A DNA stretch of 64,000 nt, from NCBI GenBank assembly GCA_028554755.1, contig JAPTOF010000001.1:32879501-32943500 (forward strand), read 5' to 3'. The stretch comes from Cordia subcordata. Taxonomy: Eukaryota; Streptophyta; Magnoliopsida; Boraginales; Cordiaceae. The notes under the pieces were generated by a model, which was not told the origin of the DNA, ran no database searches, and was given only the letters and a program-made list of their open reading frames with translations. Of this stretch, positions 11,444 to 22,140 are shown in pieces; positions within the stretch are counted from its first letter, which is position 1; each line of letters begins with the position of its first letter. Position numbers and translations under genes: made by a program.

Positions 11444-12802
11444 TGATAAGTCTTAAATAAGCTTTTAATTCATAATTAATTATGCTTAATTCTCGAATTG
11501 GATGCTCCTTAATTAGTATTTTTTTATGTGTTTTTGCTTGTTTATGCTTGGAAAAAGGAGGTAGATGCATTATATATGGATTCAAAGGCTTTTTGGACAT
11601 ATTTGTAACTGATAAAATTGATTCTACCACATTGAAAAATACCATGCAATTTCTACGCGGGATTGACCAAGCTGTTACCAAGACTAGATACATTTTTGCA
11701 GCACTTATAGAAAGGAATTGCATTGAAGACTGACAATATTTTGGAAAGAAAGGAAATTAATTCTCAAAGACTTTTATTAAGAATTTTTATCTTTTTTATT
11801 TTCCTTAGCTTTAAAGAGTTTCCTTATTCGTGAAGGATTCTAGTTAGGAACTTCTCCTATATTTTGTCCTACGTACAATTCATAGGGAGATCTAGACTTT
11901 ATTCAGAATATTTTCAACAGACATTTATTTCTCTGAGGCATCATCTTCATGGAAATGGAATTCTAAATTTCTTTTTAATCAAGGGTTAATCAAGATTTTG
12001 GTTCTTTAATTCTGTGAGATCTAATTGTTTTATTCTTTTCATACTATTTTGATATTTGCGTATTTACTATTTTAAGAATTAATGTTGTTCTGTGATTGTT
12101 TAATTTTGTGACGCTTATTCACTTGTATGACAATAGGTAGCAAATTAGATTAATTTAATTAATCGAAGAATAGTGGTAACCAGGTTTTCTGTATAATTAT
12201 GCAATCTAAATAAGCAATTACTGTGAGAGTGTTGACTTTTAGAATCAGGTCTTTCTAGAGTTTTATTGTTGTCATTAGATAGATTTTGTGGGCATCTCCG
12301 AGGTTAGAACGCCTATTAGGTAAGGTGATAGCAGGGGATTTAAATCATTATTAACATTGTAAGGAAAGATAAGGTTATTAGGCTGTGCCAATAATCATAA
12401 CTGATTTATCAGAAATAGTTGAAAATATCTTTGCATCTCGGATTAGATTTGTTGACCGAAATTGTGATTATACTTTAGGCTAGACTTAATTTTCATTGAT
12501 TTCTCTTTTTCTAGCATTTCCATGATCTTAGAATTGCGTGCTTTGGTTGATTTTTATTTTTATTTACATTTTTATTTTTTTGCCCAGCTATGTGCCCACG
12601 TAAGCAGATCAGTGGCTGGACAGTTTTGCTTATTTTACTTATTTTTGCATTAAAACCCCCAGTTTTGCTTGTGACTCGCTTGATTAATCTACTTGAAATA
12701 ATTAGCATATTCTAAATTCCTCATCCTTTCTCTCTGTGTACACAAATTAAAGTTGCAAGGTAAGAGATTAGAATTTATTTTTGGTGATTTCGACGCCCAT
12801 CA
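11444..12802 (+). repeat. Gypsy 3' LTR
   Basis: A 1359-bp repeat from TGATAAGTCT to GCCCATCA, collinear with 5298-6647. It has many substitutions and small indels against the 5' copy, so the insertion is not recent. Confidence 0.9.
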
Positions 12803-13314
12803 AACAACGTGGTGTTCAGCTTTTTGTCAAAAAAAAAAAAAATAGCGTCCTGTGCCTTATTGAGATGAAAGTTAAACTGCATTCCTATCCAAGTATCATT
12901 AGGTATCGATTTAAAGATTGGAGTTTTGTGGAAGGTTATCAAGCAATGCACTGTCGACTTACAAATATCAACTCTATAGTGGAAGTCTTCACCACCTTTT
13001 TATATGGAAGTAATAATTACACTGAGAGGAGAAGTCGTCGGGAGAAACTTGAAAAGTGGGGTAAACAAAACGTCTAATAGCACATGGTTAGTCCTTGGAG
13101 ATTTCAATGAAATTGTTAGAGTGGAAGAAAGACTCAACTGTCAAAGCCTCATGGTTGGTTTATTTGAGTTTGCGAGTCACCTTGAAAAGGTTGGCCTGAA
13201 GGTGCACTTATGTTCACTTGGAGTAACAGAGCAGGAGAACACCTCCAGGCTAGCAGGATTGACAAAGTTCTTATCAATGATGTGTTGGCACACGACATTG
13301 ATAGGTCTGAAATG
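12803..13314 (+). pseudogene. LINE A ORF2 endonuclease, middle part
   Basis: APE-type endonuclease text continues from 5297. RGVQLFVKKKKNSVLCLIEM is the segment with the metal-binding Glu. After a frameshift comes STWLVLGDFNEIVRVEERLN with the catalytic GDFN motif, then a damaged FTW region. The last codons before the solo LTR read DIDRSEMS. The enzyme would nick the target site. An A-run of 13 at 12829-12841 and several frame changes rule out function. Confidence 0.82.
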
Positions 13315-14653
13315 AGCATAGAATTCATGGTCACTTGTGCTTGATTTTAAGAGTGAATGCTTCCTAATTAGTGCTACTTCATGTATTTTTGTATGGTTAT
13401 GCTTGGAAAAATAAGCTACAAGCATTAGATTTGGATTCAAGAGACTTTTGAATGTGTATGTAGCTGTGAGAATTGAATGTCACCTTAGAAGCGGGTTGGG
13501 AAGTCCTATGCCCGATTGACCAGATTTAACCAAAGCTTGGAGATATTTTGCACCACTTTTGAAAAGGAATTGTGATTAAAGACTTGCCGTTTATTTTAGA
13601 AGTAAGGAGAATAATGTGAAAGACTTTTATTTTATTAATAATTGTGTTTTAAGGATATTTACCTTTTTTTAGATTGGTCATAAAAGAGTTTCCTATCTAA
13701 AACGACTTTTAGTTTAGATATTTTCTATATATTCTCTAGAAAACTATATAGGATTATCTAGTCAATATTCAGAAAATATTTTCCAGCACATTTATTTCTC
13801 TTAGGTGCCTAATTCATGTCCATGGAGTTATAAACTTCTTTCTAGCCAATGTTTAATACATATTTTGGTTCTCCAATTCCGTGAGATTTAATCAATTTTA
13901 TCCTTTCACTTTTATTTTGATATTTGTGTGTTTTCTAATTTAAGAATTAATGTTGTCTTGTAATTGTTCATTTACCTGGGATTATTCAATTGTTTGGTGA
14001 TAGATTGCAAAATAGAAAAATTAGATTCTTAATCTAATTAATTTAAATAAGTGGTAAATTGAGTTTTCTAGGAAAACACATAATCTAACTAAGCGATCGC
14101 CGCGAGAGAATCGATTTTTAAAATGAGGTCTTTGTAGAACCTAGTGCTGCCATTAGATAGATCCTACGAGCAACTTCGGGGGTTAGACCATCTAATAGGT
14201 AAGACGATATTGGGGAAAAATCGTAGGGATTTTAAACCATTATCAATATTGAAATGAAAGATTAAGTTGTTAGGGCGAGTCGACAACCATAACTAATTTA
14301 TCAAAATAAGTAAAAGTCATTTTCATCTAGGATCATAATTGTAGACCAAAACTAAGATTATATCTGAGTCTAGGCTTTAATTCCATTAATTTCTCTTTTT
14401 ATATTGATTTTTTTTAATTTAGATTGCATAAGTAGATTTTATTTTGTTGTCAGATATATAATTTCTGCCCAGTTTACGTGCCCATGCTCTGTGGTACAGT
14501 ATGCTGGACAGTTTTGCCTTAATTTAAATTTTCGCATTAAATCCCATCTCTTTGCTTATGGTTGGCTTGATTAATTTGATTGGCATAATAAGCATAAATT
14601 AACTCATCCAATCCTTAAGGATTCAACCCTATGTCACCACTTGCACGATTTAA

Positions 14654-15222
14654 GGTGCGTTTGTTTTGCCTATTTTTTCATTTCCTTGGGAAATGAAAAT
14701 TAGTATATAAACCTCATTTGATTAACCATTTTTATTTTTATTTTCAGAAAATAGAAAACAATTTTCTAGGAAAACAAAAAACATAAAAAAAAGTGTTTTC
14801 TCTGAAAAGAAGGTGATAATTTTGTAAATAACTCTAAAAGGTCTAGAAAACAAGGTGGCAATTTGTAAATAACTTTAAAGATTTAGAAATAATGTAGCAA
14901 TTTTATAAATAACTTTAAAATAATTAGAAAACAAGGTGGCAGTTTTGTAGATATCTCCAAAAAAATTAGAAAACAAGGTGGCAATTTTGTAAATATATAA
15001 AAAAAATTTAGAAAACAAAGCGGCAATTTCGTAAATATATCCAAAAAATTTAGATAACAAGGTGATAATTTTGTAAATAAAAATCAAAAAGAAAAACACT
15101 TTTGCTAGCAAACACATTTTCTAAATTTTAGAAAATAGAAAATGAAAATTATTTTCAGAAAATGAAAATGGAAAATGAAAACTAGAAAATAAAAATAGAA
15201 AATAGGCAAACCAAATGCAAAC
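14654..15222. mobile_element. MITE with internal tandem repeats
   Basis: Terminal inverted repeats: the left end reads GGTGCGTTTGTTTTGCC and the right end, reversed, GTTTGCATTTGGTTTGCC. Flanks are TTAA at 14650-14653 and 15223-15226; the two related Gypsy LTRs carry this site uninterrupted. The TTAA could be a true 4-bp duplication or a 3-bp TAA/TTA duplication as in Tourist/PIF-Harbinger MITEs. Subterminal DNA is rich in GAAAATGAAAA and its complement, so the ends could form a long imperfect stem. There is no transposase. Confidence 0.75.
14808..15085. repeat. 42-bp tandem repeat inside the MITE
   Basis: About seven units of 40-42 bp, each built on AAGGTGGCAATTTTGTAAAT followed by an A-rich tail and TTAGAAAAC. 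The period is near a multiple of three, so the minus strand gives an artificial open frame with a 14-residue repeat (IYKIATLFSNF). Confidence 0.85.
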
Positions 15223-15279
15223 TTAAAATTGCAAGATAAGAATTAGGAATTTTATTTTTGGTGGATTCAGCACCTATCA

Positions 15280-17000
15280 AGCATTAACCATTCTGAGGTA
15301 ATAGTAGACATGCGGGGGATCTCTAATCACTATTCCCTTATTGTTTCTTTTAGATTTAAGGTATAAGCTAGGAAAAGTCCTTTCAGATTCTATAATGCCT
15401 GGATCAAGCATGAAAGATTTTTGCTGGTGATGAAAGAGGTTTGGGTGACTAGAATTGAGGGGTCCCCAATGTTTATCGTTGCTAGAAAACTCAAGTTGTT
15501 GAAGCAAAAATTAAAGGAATTCAATGAAACAAGAGTTTAAGAATATTGATAAATCTATTGAGGGTATCAAGTAGCAACTTGATGATATTCATAAACATCA
15601 ACTTAATACGACAATGGGGTCATAGGATTGCCATAAAAAGAAGGACCTAAGAGCCCAACTTGAAAAAGCAATTTTGAGTGAAGAGTCCATCCTCAGACAA
15701 AAGTCCAGAATGCTTTGGCTTAAGGAAGGTGATAAGACCTCAGACTATTTTCATAGAGCTATTAGTGAAAGGGTATCTCGTAGTAAAATTTCTAGACTTA
15801 TTAAGGAGAATGGAGAGATGACAGAAAATGATGAGAAGACTATCAATCACATTTTAGAGTTCTATAAAAAAATACTTGGTCAAAACTCTACTTACCCAGA
15901 TCCACTTAGTGTTTAATAGCTGAGGAAGGTTTTAAATAAAACTATTGAGGAGTCAGTCTGTTATGTATTGCAAAGTGATGTCTCAGACAAGGAAATCAAA
16001 GAGCCCATATTTTCTATGAATAGTGATAAGAGTTCGGACCTGATGATTACTCAGCTAAGTTCTTCAAGGCAATGTGGGAGAATGTGGGTAAGGACATTTG
16101 CAATGCTGTTTGCTCAGTTTTTTAGTCTGGAAAATTACTAAAAGAAATTAATGCCACTGCCATCATGCTCATTCCTAAAGTGGCAAATCCTTCATGCATC
16201 AAGGAGTATCTTCCGACCTCATGCTGTAATGTGTTATACAAACATATTTAAAAAATTTTGTCGAACAAATTCCGAAGGTCTCTATTCTATTATTTCTATT
16301 AATTAGTCTGCCTTTGTTCCTAGGAGAAAGATCCTTGATAATGTCCTTGTGGCACAAAATGTGTGAGAAATTATGGAAGAAAACAGATTAGCCTTGTTAT
16401 TGTATGAAATTTGATATTATGAAAGCGTATGACATTGTTCGTTGGGATTTTGTGATTAACTATTTGAAGGCTTTTGGTTATCCTAACAAGTTTGTAAAAT
16501 GGGTTGAGATTTGTGTTACCTCTTCTTTCTATTCGGTAACGATTAATGGTAAGCCAAAAGGCTATTTCCCAAGGAAGAAAGGGCTTAGGCAGGGATACCC
16601 TTTATCTCCATATCTGTTCATCATTGTTATGGAAGTTCTATCTTGCCTTCTCAAGCTCATTGGAGGGTTTGAAGGGTTCAGATTTCATCCAAAATGCAGT
16701 GTTGTGAAGATCAATCATCTTGCTTCTGCTGACAATTTACTGATTTTTGCTAAGGCTAACCTGAGATCCATTTCTCTTACCAACCAAGTTATCAACATTT
16801 TTACTACAATGTCAGACTTGACTTTCAATAAAGAGAAAAGTGCATTTTTTTTTGTTAGTTGTCATGATAGACTCAAAAGCCTAGTAAAAGGCATCTTATA
16901 TGTGCAAGAAGGTAGCTTACCTATTTGGTATCTCAGTGCTTCTCTTATTTCAGGATGACTTAATAAGCATGTTTGTAAAAGCCTTACTGATTGCATCATT
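15280..17000 (+). pseudogene. LINE A ORF2: end of endonuclease and reverse transcriptase
   Basis: After the solo LTR the endonuclease resumes with INHSEVIVDMRGISNHYSL (the DH/NH catalytic segment). Next comes QKSRMLWLKEGDKTSDYFHR (15700-15760), the usual lead-in to RT. RT text then follows: AYDIVRWDFV (16430), GLRQGYPLSPYLF (16590) and SADNLLIF (16720). The last is the catalytic box, normally FADD; here its second Asp is Asn. Stops near 15535, 15570 and 16125 and frame changes break the ORF. Target-primed reverse transcription would have been its role. Confidence 0.88.
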
Positions 17001-18090
17001 TATAGAATTGACCATTAGGCTAATAGATGGTTATCTTATGCTAATAGACTTTAGTTAATTAAGTCATCCTTACTAGCATTACTCGATATTGGTGCAACGT
17101 GTTCTTATTGCCTAAAGTAGTCATTTAGGAGATTGAGGCTAAACTATATACTTTCCTCTACAAACAAAGAGATGCAAATGCAAGGGGTGCAAAAGTCATA
17201 TGGGATGTGGTTTGTCAGAAAAGAAATAAAAGGGATCTCAACATACGTAGACTTCTTGACAATAATCGAGTTGCTATCCTGAAGTAGTTTTTGCATACAC
17301 TGGTTGATAAGAAATCACTTTGGGGATATTGGGCAAACAAAGTGCTTATCAAAGGAAGATGACATTCTTGGAAATGCAACGTGGACATGGAATTGCCTAG
17401 AAGCGAGTTATGGATTTTATTGTTGAGGATTGATGGAATTGGCTTCCATTCTCACCTTTTTTGCATTCTTTGGACCTTGCACCACCCCATCCCTCTCGTA
17501 ATGATAAATTTATTTGGGTAGTGGGTATAGGAAACAATTTGTCCTTCCAAGCAACTTGGGGGGATATTTGTCTTAAATTCGAAAAAGTAAAGTAGATAGA
17601 TATTGTGTAGGACAAAGCTGTTATACCGAAGACAAGTCTTTGCACATAGATGGCATACCTGAATGGACTCCCAGCAAAAGCTAAAATTTTAGATTAGGGT
17701 GTGGCGAATCAAGCAAGCTTGAATTTTGTGAGTTTAAGTGGAGGATCGCAATCACCTTTTCTTTGGCTGTATTTTTACAAAAAGAATTTGGAAGAATTGT
17801 TATAAATAGCTGGCAGGTGGCAATCTGAATCTTGAATGGGACCAATTAATTAAGAAGTTGTGTGCCATTTGCAAAGGTAACTCATTGAGAGTTACCATGA
17901 AAAATATTTTCTTCTTAACAATTTATCACATTTGGCAAGAAAGAAACAATCATATTCATGGGGCAAATCCTACCACAGAGGAGCATATTGTGGATAGAAT
18001 CAACGAAAACATTAGTAAATTTAATCTTTTGTGTACAAATAGGGATAACCTTGAAAATAATTTTTTTTGTATAGCTTGGGATTTTTGATT
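17001..18090 (+). pseudogene. LINE A ORF2 3' part, RT-associated zinc-binding region
   Basis: Fragments include RRLLDNNRVAILK, DKFIWVVGIGNNLSFQATWG (the zf-RVT entry) and the frame at 17858-18088 with IYHIWQERNNHIHG, the typical end of the zf-RVT region. Stops and frame changes occur throughout. No RNase H domain follows; the element runs into a T-run and ends near 18146. Confidence 0.7.
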
Positions 18091-18156
18091 CCTTTGTGGC
18101 TTATGCAAGTACCTTTTTTTTTTAATGGAATGAAATGAATTCACTTTCTAATCAAA

Positions 18157-18699
18157 TTTGTGTGCACCAAGCACAAGAGGTTACAAATGGAACAATAAGT
18201 GAACACAATAATTAGAAATTGACACAATGGCATCAACTATACACTAAATAAATAATCAATCAAACAACACTCTCAACTCCTAGAAGCTAGATACACCTCC
18301 TACTCTTCTTTATAGATATAGGTAAACCTTTGAAGTTACATCCTCTTGAAGGTAAAATAAGCATAAAATGTAGAATGGCCACCAAAGCCATAGAAGCAAA
18401 TTGGTCTATGTCATAATGTTGAAAGGTGCTACATTCCAGGTACAGGGCTTTAATGACTAACTCAAATTCATTAAGGAAACCATCTTTTATTTTCTTGTTG
18501 GCATCAAAAGCAATAAAATTACCATTAAGAAACAAAAAGTGAGGCCAATGACATACTGAATAATGTAATATCATTAGCAAAAGTTTCATAAACATAATTA
18601 CAAATAATAAATTAATATCATTAGCAAAAATTTTCATAAACATAATTATAAATAATAACTTACTTGATTGGAGGTGTAACCTAGTTGAGTTGTTGGATC
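18157..18699. other. Spacer and probable 3' flank of the extensin gene
   Basis: AT-rich DNA between LINE A and the extensin stop codon. The part nearest 18699 would be the extensin 3' UTR (minus strand). No polyadenylation site can be fixed with confidence, and no other gene is seen. Confidence 0.4.
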
Positions 18700-21600
18700 T
18701 TAGTAATGACTTGGGGGTGGTGATGAAGCATAAATGTAAACTGGTAATGGTGGTGATGATTTCACAAATGAAGGAGATGATGTGTAGTAGTATGGAGAAG
18801 GTGGAGATAATAATGGGAGAGGTGGAGACTGGTAGCAATATGGAGGGGTTGGAGATGGTGAGGGAAGTGGTGGGGAGTGATAGTAGTAAGGTGGTGGAGG
18901 AGATAGGGATGGTAGAGGTGGGAACTTATAGTAGTAGGTAGGTGAAGGTGATGGTGGTAGAGGAGATTTGTAGTAGTAACATGATGAAAGAGATGGTGAG
19001 GCAGATGGATGGGATTTGTAGTAGTAGGGTGGTCGAGGAGATGGTAAAGATGGTGGTGGAGGTTTGTAATGATAGGGTGGTGAAGGTGAAAGCGAAGGTG
19101 GTGGAGAAGATTTGTAATAGTATGGTGGCGAAGGAGATGGTGAGGGTGGTGGAGGAGATTTGTAGTAGTAGGGTGGAAGAAGAGATGGGGATAGTGGTGG
19201 TGAGGATTTGTAGTAATATGGTGGTGGTAGAGATGGTGAAGAAGGTAGATGAGATTTGTAGTAGTAGGATGGAAGAGGAGATGGAGATGGCAGTGGTGGG
19301 GACATGTAGTAATATGGTAGAGGAGGAGATGGGGATGGTGGTGGTGGGAATTTGTAGTATTATGGTGGTGAAGGAGATAGTGAGGGTGCTAAAGGAGATT
19401 TGTAATAGTAGGGCGGAGGAGGAGATGGGGATGGTGGTGGTGGGGACTTGTAATAGTAGGGTGGAGGAGGAGACAAGGATGGTGGTGGTTGGGATTTGTA
19501 GTAATATGGTGGTGGTGGAGATAGTGAGGGAGGGGGAGGAGATTTGTAATTGTATGGTAGAGGAAGAGACGAAGATGGTGGTGGTGGGGACTTGTAGTAA
19601 TATGGTGGAGGAGGAGACGGGGATGGTGGCAGTGGGGACTTGTAGTAGTAAGAAGGGGGAGGGGACTTTAGTAGAGGTGGTGGGGATTGGTAGTAGTACG
19701 GTGAAGGAGGAGATGGTGATGAGGGTGGTGGGGATTTATAAAAGTATGGTGGAGGAGGTGACTTCACTGGAGGTGGTGGTGGTGGGGATTTATAAAAAGT
19801 ATGGTGGAAGAGGTGACTTCACTGGAGTTGATGGTGGGGATTTATAAAAAGTATAGTGAGGAGGTGACTTCACTAGAGGTGGTGGAGAGTGGAAGTAATA
19901 TAGTGGATGAGGAGACTTCTTTGGTGGTGGTAGAGAGTGGTAATAATATGGGAGAGGAGGTGACTTTATTGGAGGTGGTGGAGAGCGATAGTAATATGGT
20001 AGAGAATGAGTCTTCTTTTGTGGTCATGGAGAATGATAATAATATAGTGGAGGAGGTGACTTCACTAGTGGTGGTGCAGATTTGTAAATGTATGGAGGTG
20101 GTGAAGGGAATGTGTAAATATATTTAGGGGATGGTGGTGGTGGGGATTTGTAATATGGAGCAGGGGTTGGCTTAGGCTTCTCACATTCCTTGTAAGGAGT
20201 TTTTGGAGCATATACAAATGGCTTAGCATAGAGTACAACTTCGTACTTGTTCTTGGATTTTACTTTTAGGCTAGCACCCTTGTAGCCCAAGTTAAGATTT
20301 GTTGGAATGCTACATTTTGAACCCTTAGGTGCCTTGTAAAGCTTAGCCGTGCATGCCTTTGCTCCATACTTGCCATAATCAAATCTGGAAACGGTGGTAC
20401 TGAATTTGCCATTGATCTTAGTGCTGCCATACACCACAATTTTCTTGTTCCCTTCCTTGCACATCACCTTCACGATGGCATCTACTCCATTTGGGACAAT
20501 GAACAAAAGTAAATTGCCAATTCTGCGAATGCGAGAATATTTAATTGATGAAAGTGTCTCGCTTATGCCTACTTACTACAACTAAATTTAGTGTTCACAT
20601 GTTTTCATTGCTCAATTGTTAACAAATTTGTTTTTTCTTATATGATTAAAGATATCTCCTATAGTTTTCCAAACTTTTGCATAATTTGAAATTAATTTAA
20701 GATTAAATTAGCAAAGTTTTTTTATAATTATAATTCTTGGTAACAAATGTCCACAACATGATGATGACTAAAATTAGAAATATCACAATAAAAATTAAGT
20801 ACCAACAGATAATATCCACTGCCTACTAATCGTCCAATTATGTCAAGCATATGAAAGGTGAAAATATTTAGGACACAGTCGTCAAAAACTCTCATAAGCC
20901 ACAACATTGTTGTCCTAGTAAGGCCAAAATCATTTTTTCTAGAAAAAGAATCTAAAAATTATTGCCTTCTTAGGTTGACCAAGCTTATCAAAATGGACAA
21001 TCTCTCATTTTCAATTGATAAGATCGTCGCATGCATTACAATCATTAAAACATCAATTCTCAATGACCCAATTTAAGAAGATATAAGCTAGATATTCTAA
21101 GATGCTCAAAATACTACTTGTAATGAAGAAAAATACAAGTGTAAGATTTTATTTTTATTTAAAAGTACTTGATACGAGTGCTTGGTGAAAAAAGCCAAAG
21201 TAATTACCTTTGAGGTGCTTCTTGTTATGTGACTTCTTTGTATATTTCCAGTTGTAGCATTTGAAGCAGTATACTTTTCCAACAACCTTAACTACCAATG
21301 GATGAGGATAGTAATGATGAACAAATGGAGTGTACTTGACTGATGGTGGTGAAGTATAACGGTATGGAGGTGATGGTGACTTCTTAAGTTGCGGTGGAGA
21401 ATGGTTTCACTGGTGGTGGAGGAAGAGTAGTAATAGTATGATGGTGGAGGAAGAGTAGTAGTAGTATGGTGGTGGAGAAGATTTCACTAGTGGTGGAGGC
21501 CAAGAAGAAGGTGGAGGTGGAGACTTGTAATAGTAAGGTGTTGGGAAAGATGGTGAAAGAGGTGGTGGAGATTTGTAATAGTAAGGTGATGGAGGAGACT

Positions 21601-22009
21601 TGTAATAATGAGGGGCTGGTGATGGTGAGGGTGGTGGAGGAGACTTGTAGTAGTAAGGAGGAAGTGGTGATGGTAAGGGTAGCAGTGGAGATTTATAGTA
21701 ATAAGGTGGAGGAAGAGATGGTGAGGGTGGAGGTGGTAACTTGTAGTAATATGGTGGTGGAGGTGAAGGTGAAGGTGGTGGTGGAGGAGACTTGTAGTAG
21801 TATGGTGGTGGTGGGGAAGGTAATGGTGGAGGCAGAGACTTGTAGTAATACCGTGGAGGCGGTGATGGAGATGGTGGAGGTGGAGACTTATGCACATAAG
21901 GTGGGGGAGGTGATGAAGAAGGTGGTGGAGGAGAGGGGGATGGAGGTGGTGGAGACTTGTACACGTAAGGAGGTAGTGGTGCCTTTAAAACATATGATTG
22001 TGCTCCCAC
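18700..22009 (-). pseudogene. Extensin with pollen Ole e 1-like domain, broken
   Basis: A cell-wall hydroxyproline-rich glycoprotein gene. Exon 1 (22009-21208) encodes an SPPPP/YYYK array and the start of the Ole e 1-type domain (PLVVKVVGKVYCFKCYNWKY). Intron 21207-20482 has a GTAATT donor and a GTAG acceptor; this join keeps the family text (HLK then DAIVKVMCKEG). Exon 2 (20481-18700) completes that domain (TKINGKFSTTVSRFDYGKYG, KYEVVLYAKPF) and a second, longer array ending VYIYASSPPPSHY-stop, a normal extensin C-terminus. Tyr-rich motifs would cross-link. Damage: an out-of-frame patch ending in TGA at 21409-21407, TGA at 20026-20024, a 1-base shift in a T-run near 19798, and TAA for Tyr at 19362-19360. 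The signal peptide was not found. Sequencing errors in the repeats are the alternative. Confidence 0.78.
20482..21207 (-). other. Intron of the extensin gene
   Basis: A 726-base AT-rich interval splitting the Ole e 1-type domain right after HLK. Donor AAAG/GTAATT at 21208/21207; acceptor GGAGTAG/ATGCC at 20482/20481. An alternative acceptor two bases upstream (GGAG) would add one Val. No frame inside is supported. Confidence 0.7.
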
Positions 22010-22037
22010 AGTGAACCTGCTCTTGAGTTGTGAGATT

Positions 22038-22140
22038 CACTACCGAAAAAGTAGGTAATGGGCGTCGGCTTCATTTAAACCGCCACATGTATGGGGATCA
22101 ATTTTTTTAAACCACGCCTGTATGGGCGTAGGCTTTTCGA
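22038..22140. mobile_element. CACTA-like terminus
   Basis: Begins CACTACCGAAAAAGTAGG, like a CACTA terminal repeat. It is followed by subterminal motifs GGGCGTCGGCTT and GGGCGTAGGCTT and by AAACCGCC/AAACCACG. It lies 29 bp from the first extensin codons that can be read. A matching inverted end (CTACTTTTTCGGTAGTG) was not found to the right, so this may be a fragment; the right boundary is arbitrary. Confidence 0.5.

Larger units (their letters stand above)
5298..12802 (+). mobile_element. Athila-like Gypsy retrotransposon, gag-protease only
   Basis: Two long LTRs (1350 and 1359 bp) begin TGATAAGTC and end CATCA. The primer binding site (6653-6670) reads TGGCGTCGTTGCCAAGGA, the tRNA-Asp type known from Athila elements. 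Inside are a decayed gag with zinc knuckle, a decayed protease, a short frame resembling the very end of pol, then 2.1 kb of non-coding DNA. No reverse transcriptase, RNase H or integrase catalytic motif could be found. The flanks are AACAG (5293-5297) and AACAA (12803-12807), a 5-bp duplication with one change. The host is ORF2 of LINE A. Confidence 0.85.
13320..15279 (+). repeat. Solo LTR of the Athila-like family
   Basis: Collinear with the 1.35-kb Gypsy LTRs (shared GGTTATGCTTGGAAAAA, TGGACAGTTTTGCC, a matching end CACCTATCA) but much more diverged. It stands alone, with perfect AGCAT duplications at 13315-13319 and 15280-15284, so it arose by LTR-LTR recombination. The first 20 or so bases of the family consensus, including the TG, are absent. 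Its extra length is due to the MITE at 14654-15222. Taking the unit out rejoins the endonuclease codons S-I-N-H on both sides. Confidence 0.85.
4224..18146 (+). mobile_element. LINE A (non-LTR retrotransposon), twice interrupted
   Basis: Reading left to right: ORF1 with a DUF4283 domain and zinc knuckle, then ORF2 endonuclease, reverse transcriptase and an RT-associated zinc-binding region, ending in a T-run and TGGAATGAAATG near 18120-18140. A 10-bp direct repeat, TCTAATCAAA, sits at 4214-4223 and 18147-18156 and fits as target duplication. The coding line is cut at 5297 by the Gypsy element and at 13319 by the solo LTR; removing both restores the order of the endonuclease. All frames are broken. 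No RNase H domain was seen at the 3' end, unlike LINE B. Confidence 0.85.

Noticed and set aside
14875..15117. Minus-strand 80-codon frame with 14-residue repeats
   Set aside because: It is the 42-bp tandem repeat of the MITE, whose period is a multiple of three; no real protein is indicated.
18942..19847. Plus-strand 301-codon frame rich in Val, Glu and Met
   Set aside because: It is the antisense of the extensin repeats; the MVVVGTCSN-type repeats are the reverse of SPPPP/YYYK codons. The same holds for 21466-22014 and 19801-20127.
21487..21897. Minus-strand His-rich 136-codon frame
   Set aside because: A shifted frame of the extensin repeat array; CCACCA and ACTACT read out of phase give His and Thr/Ile runs.
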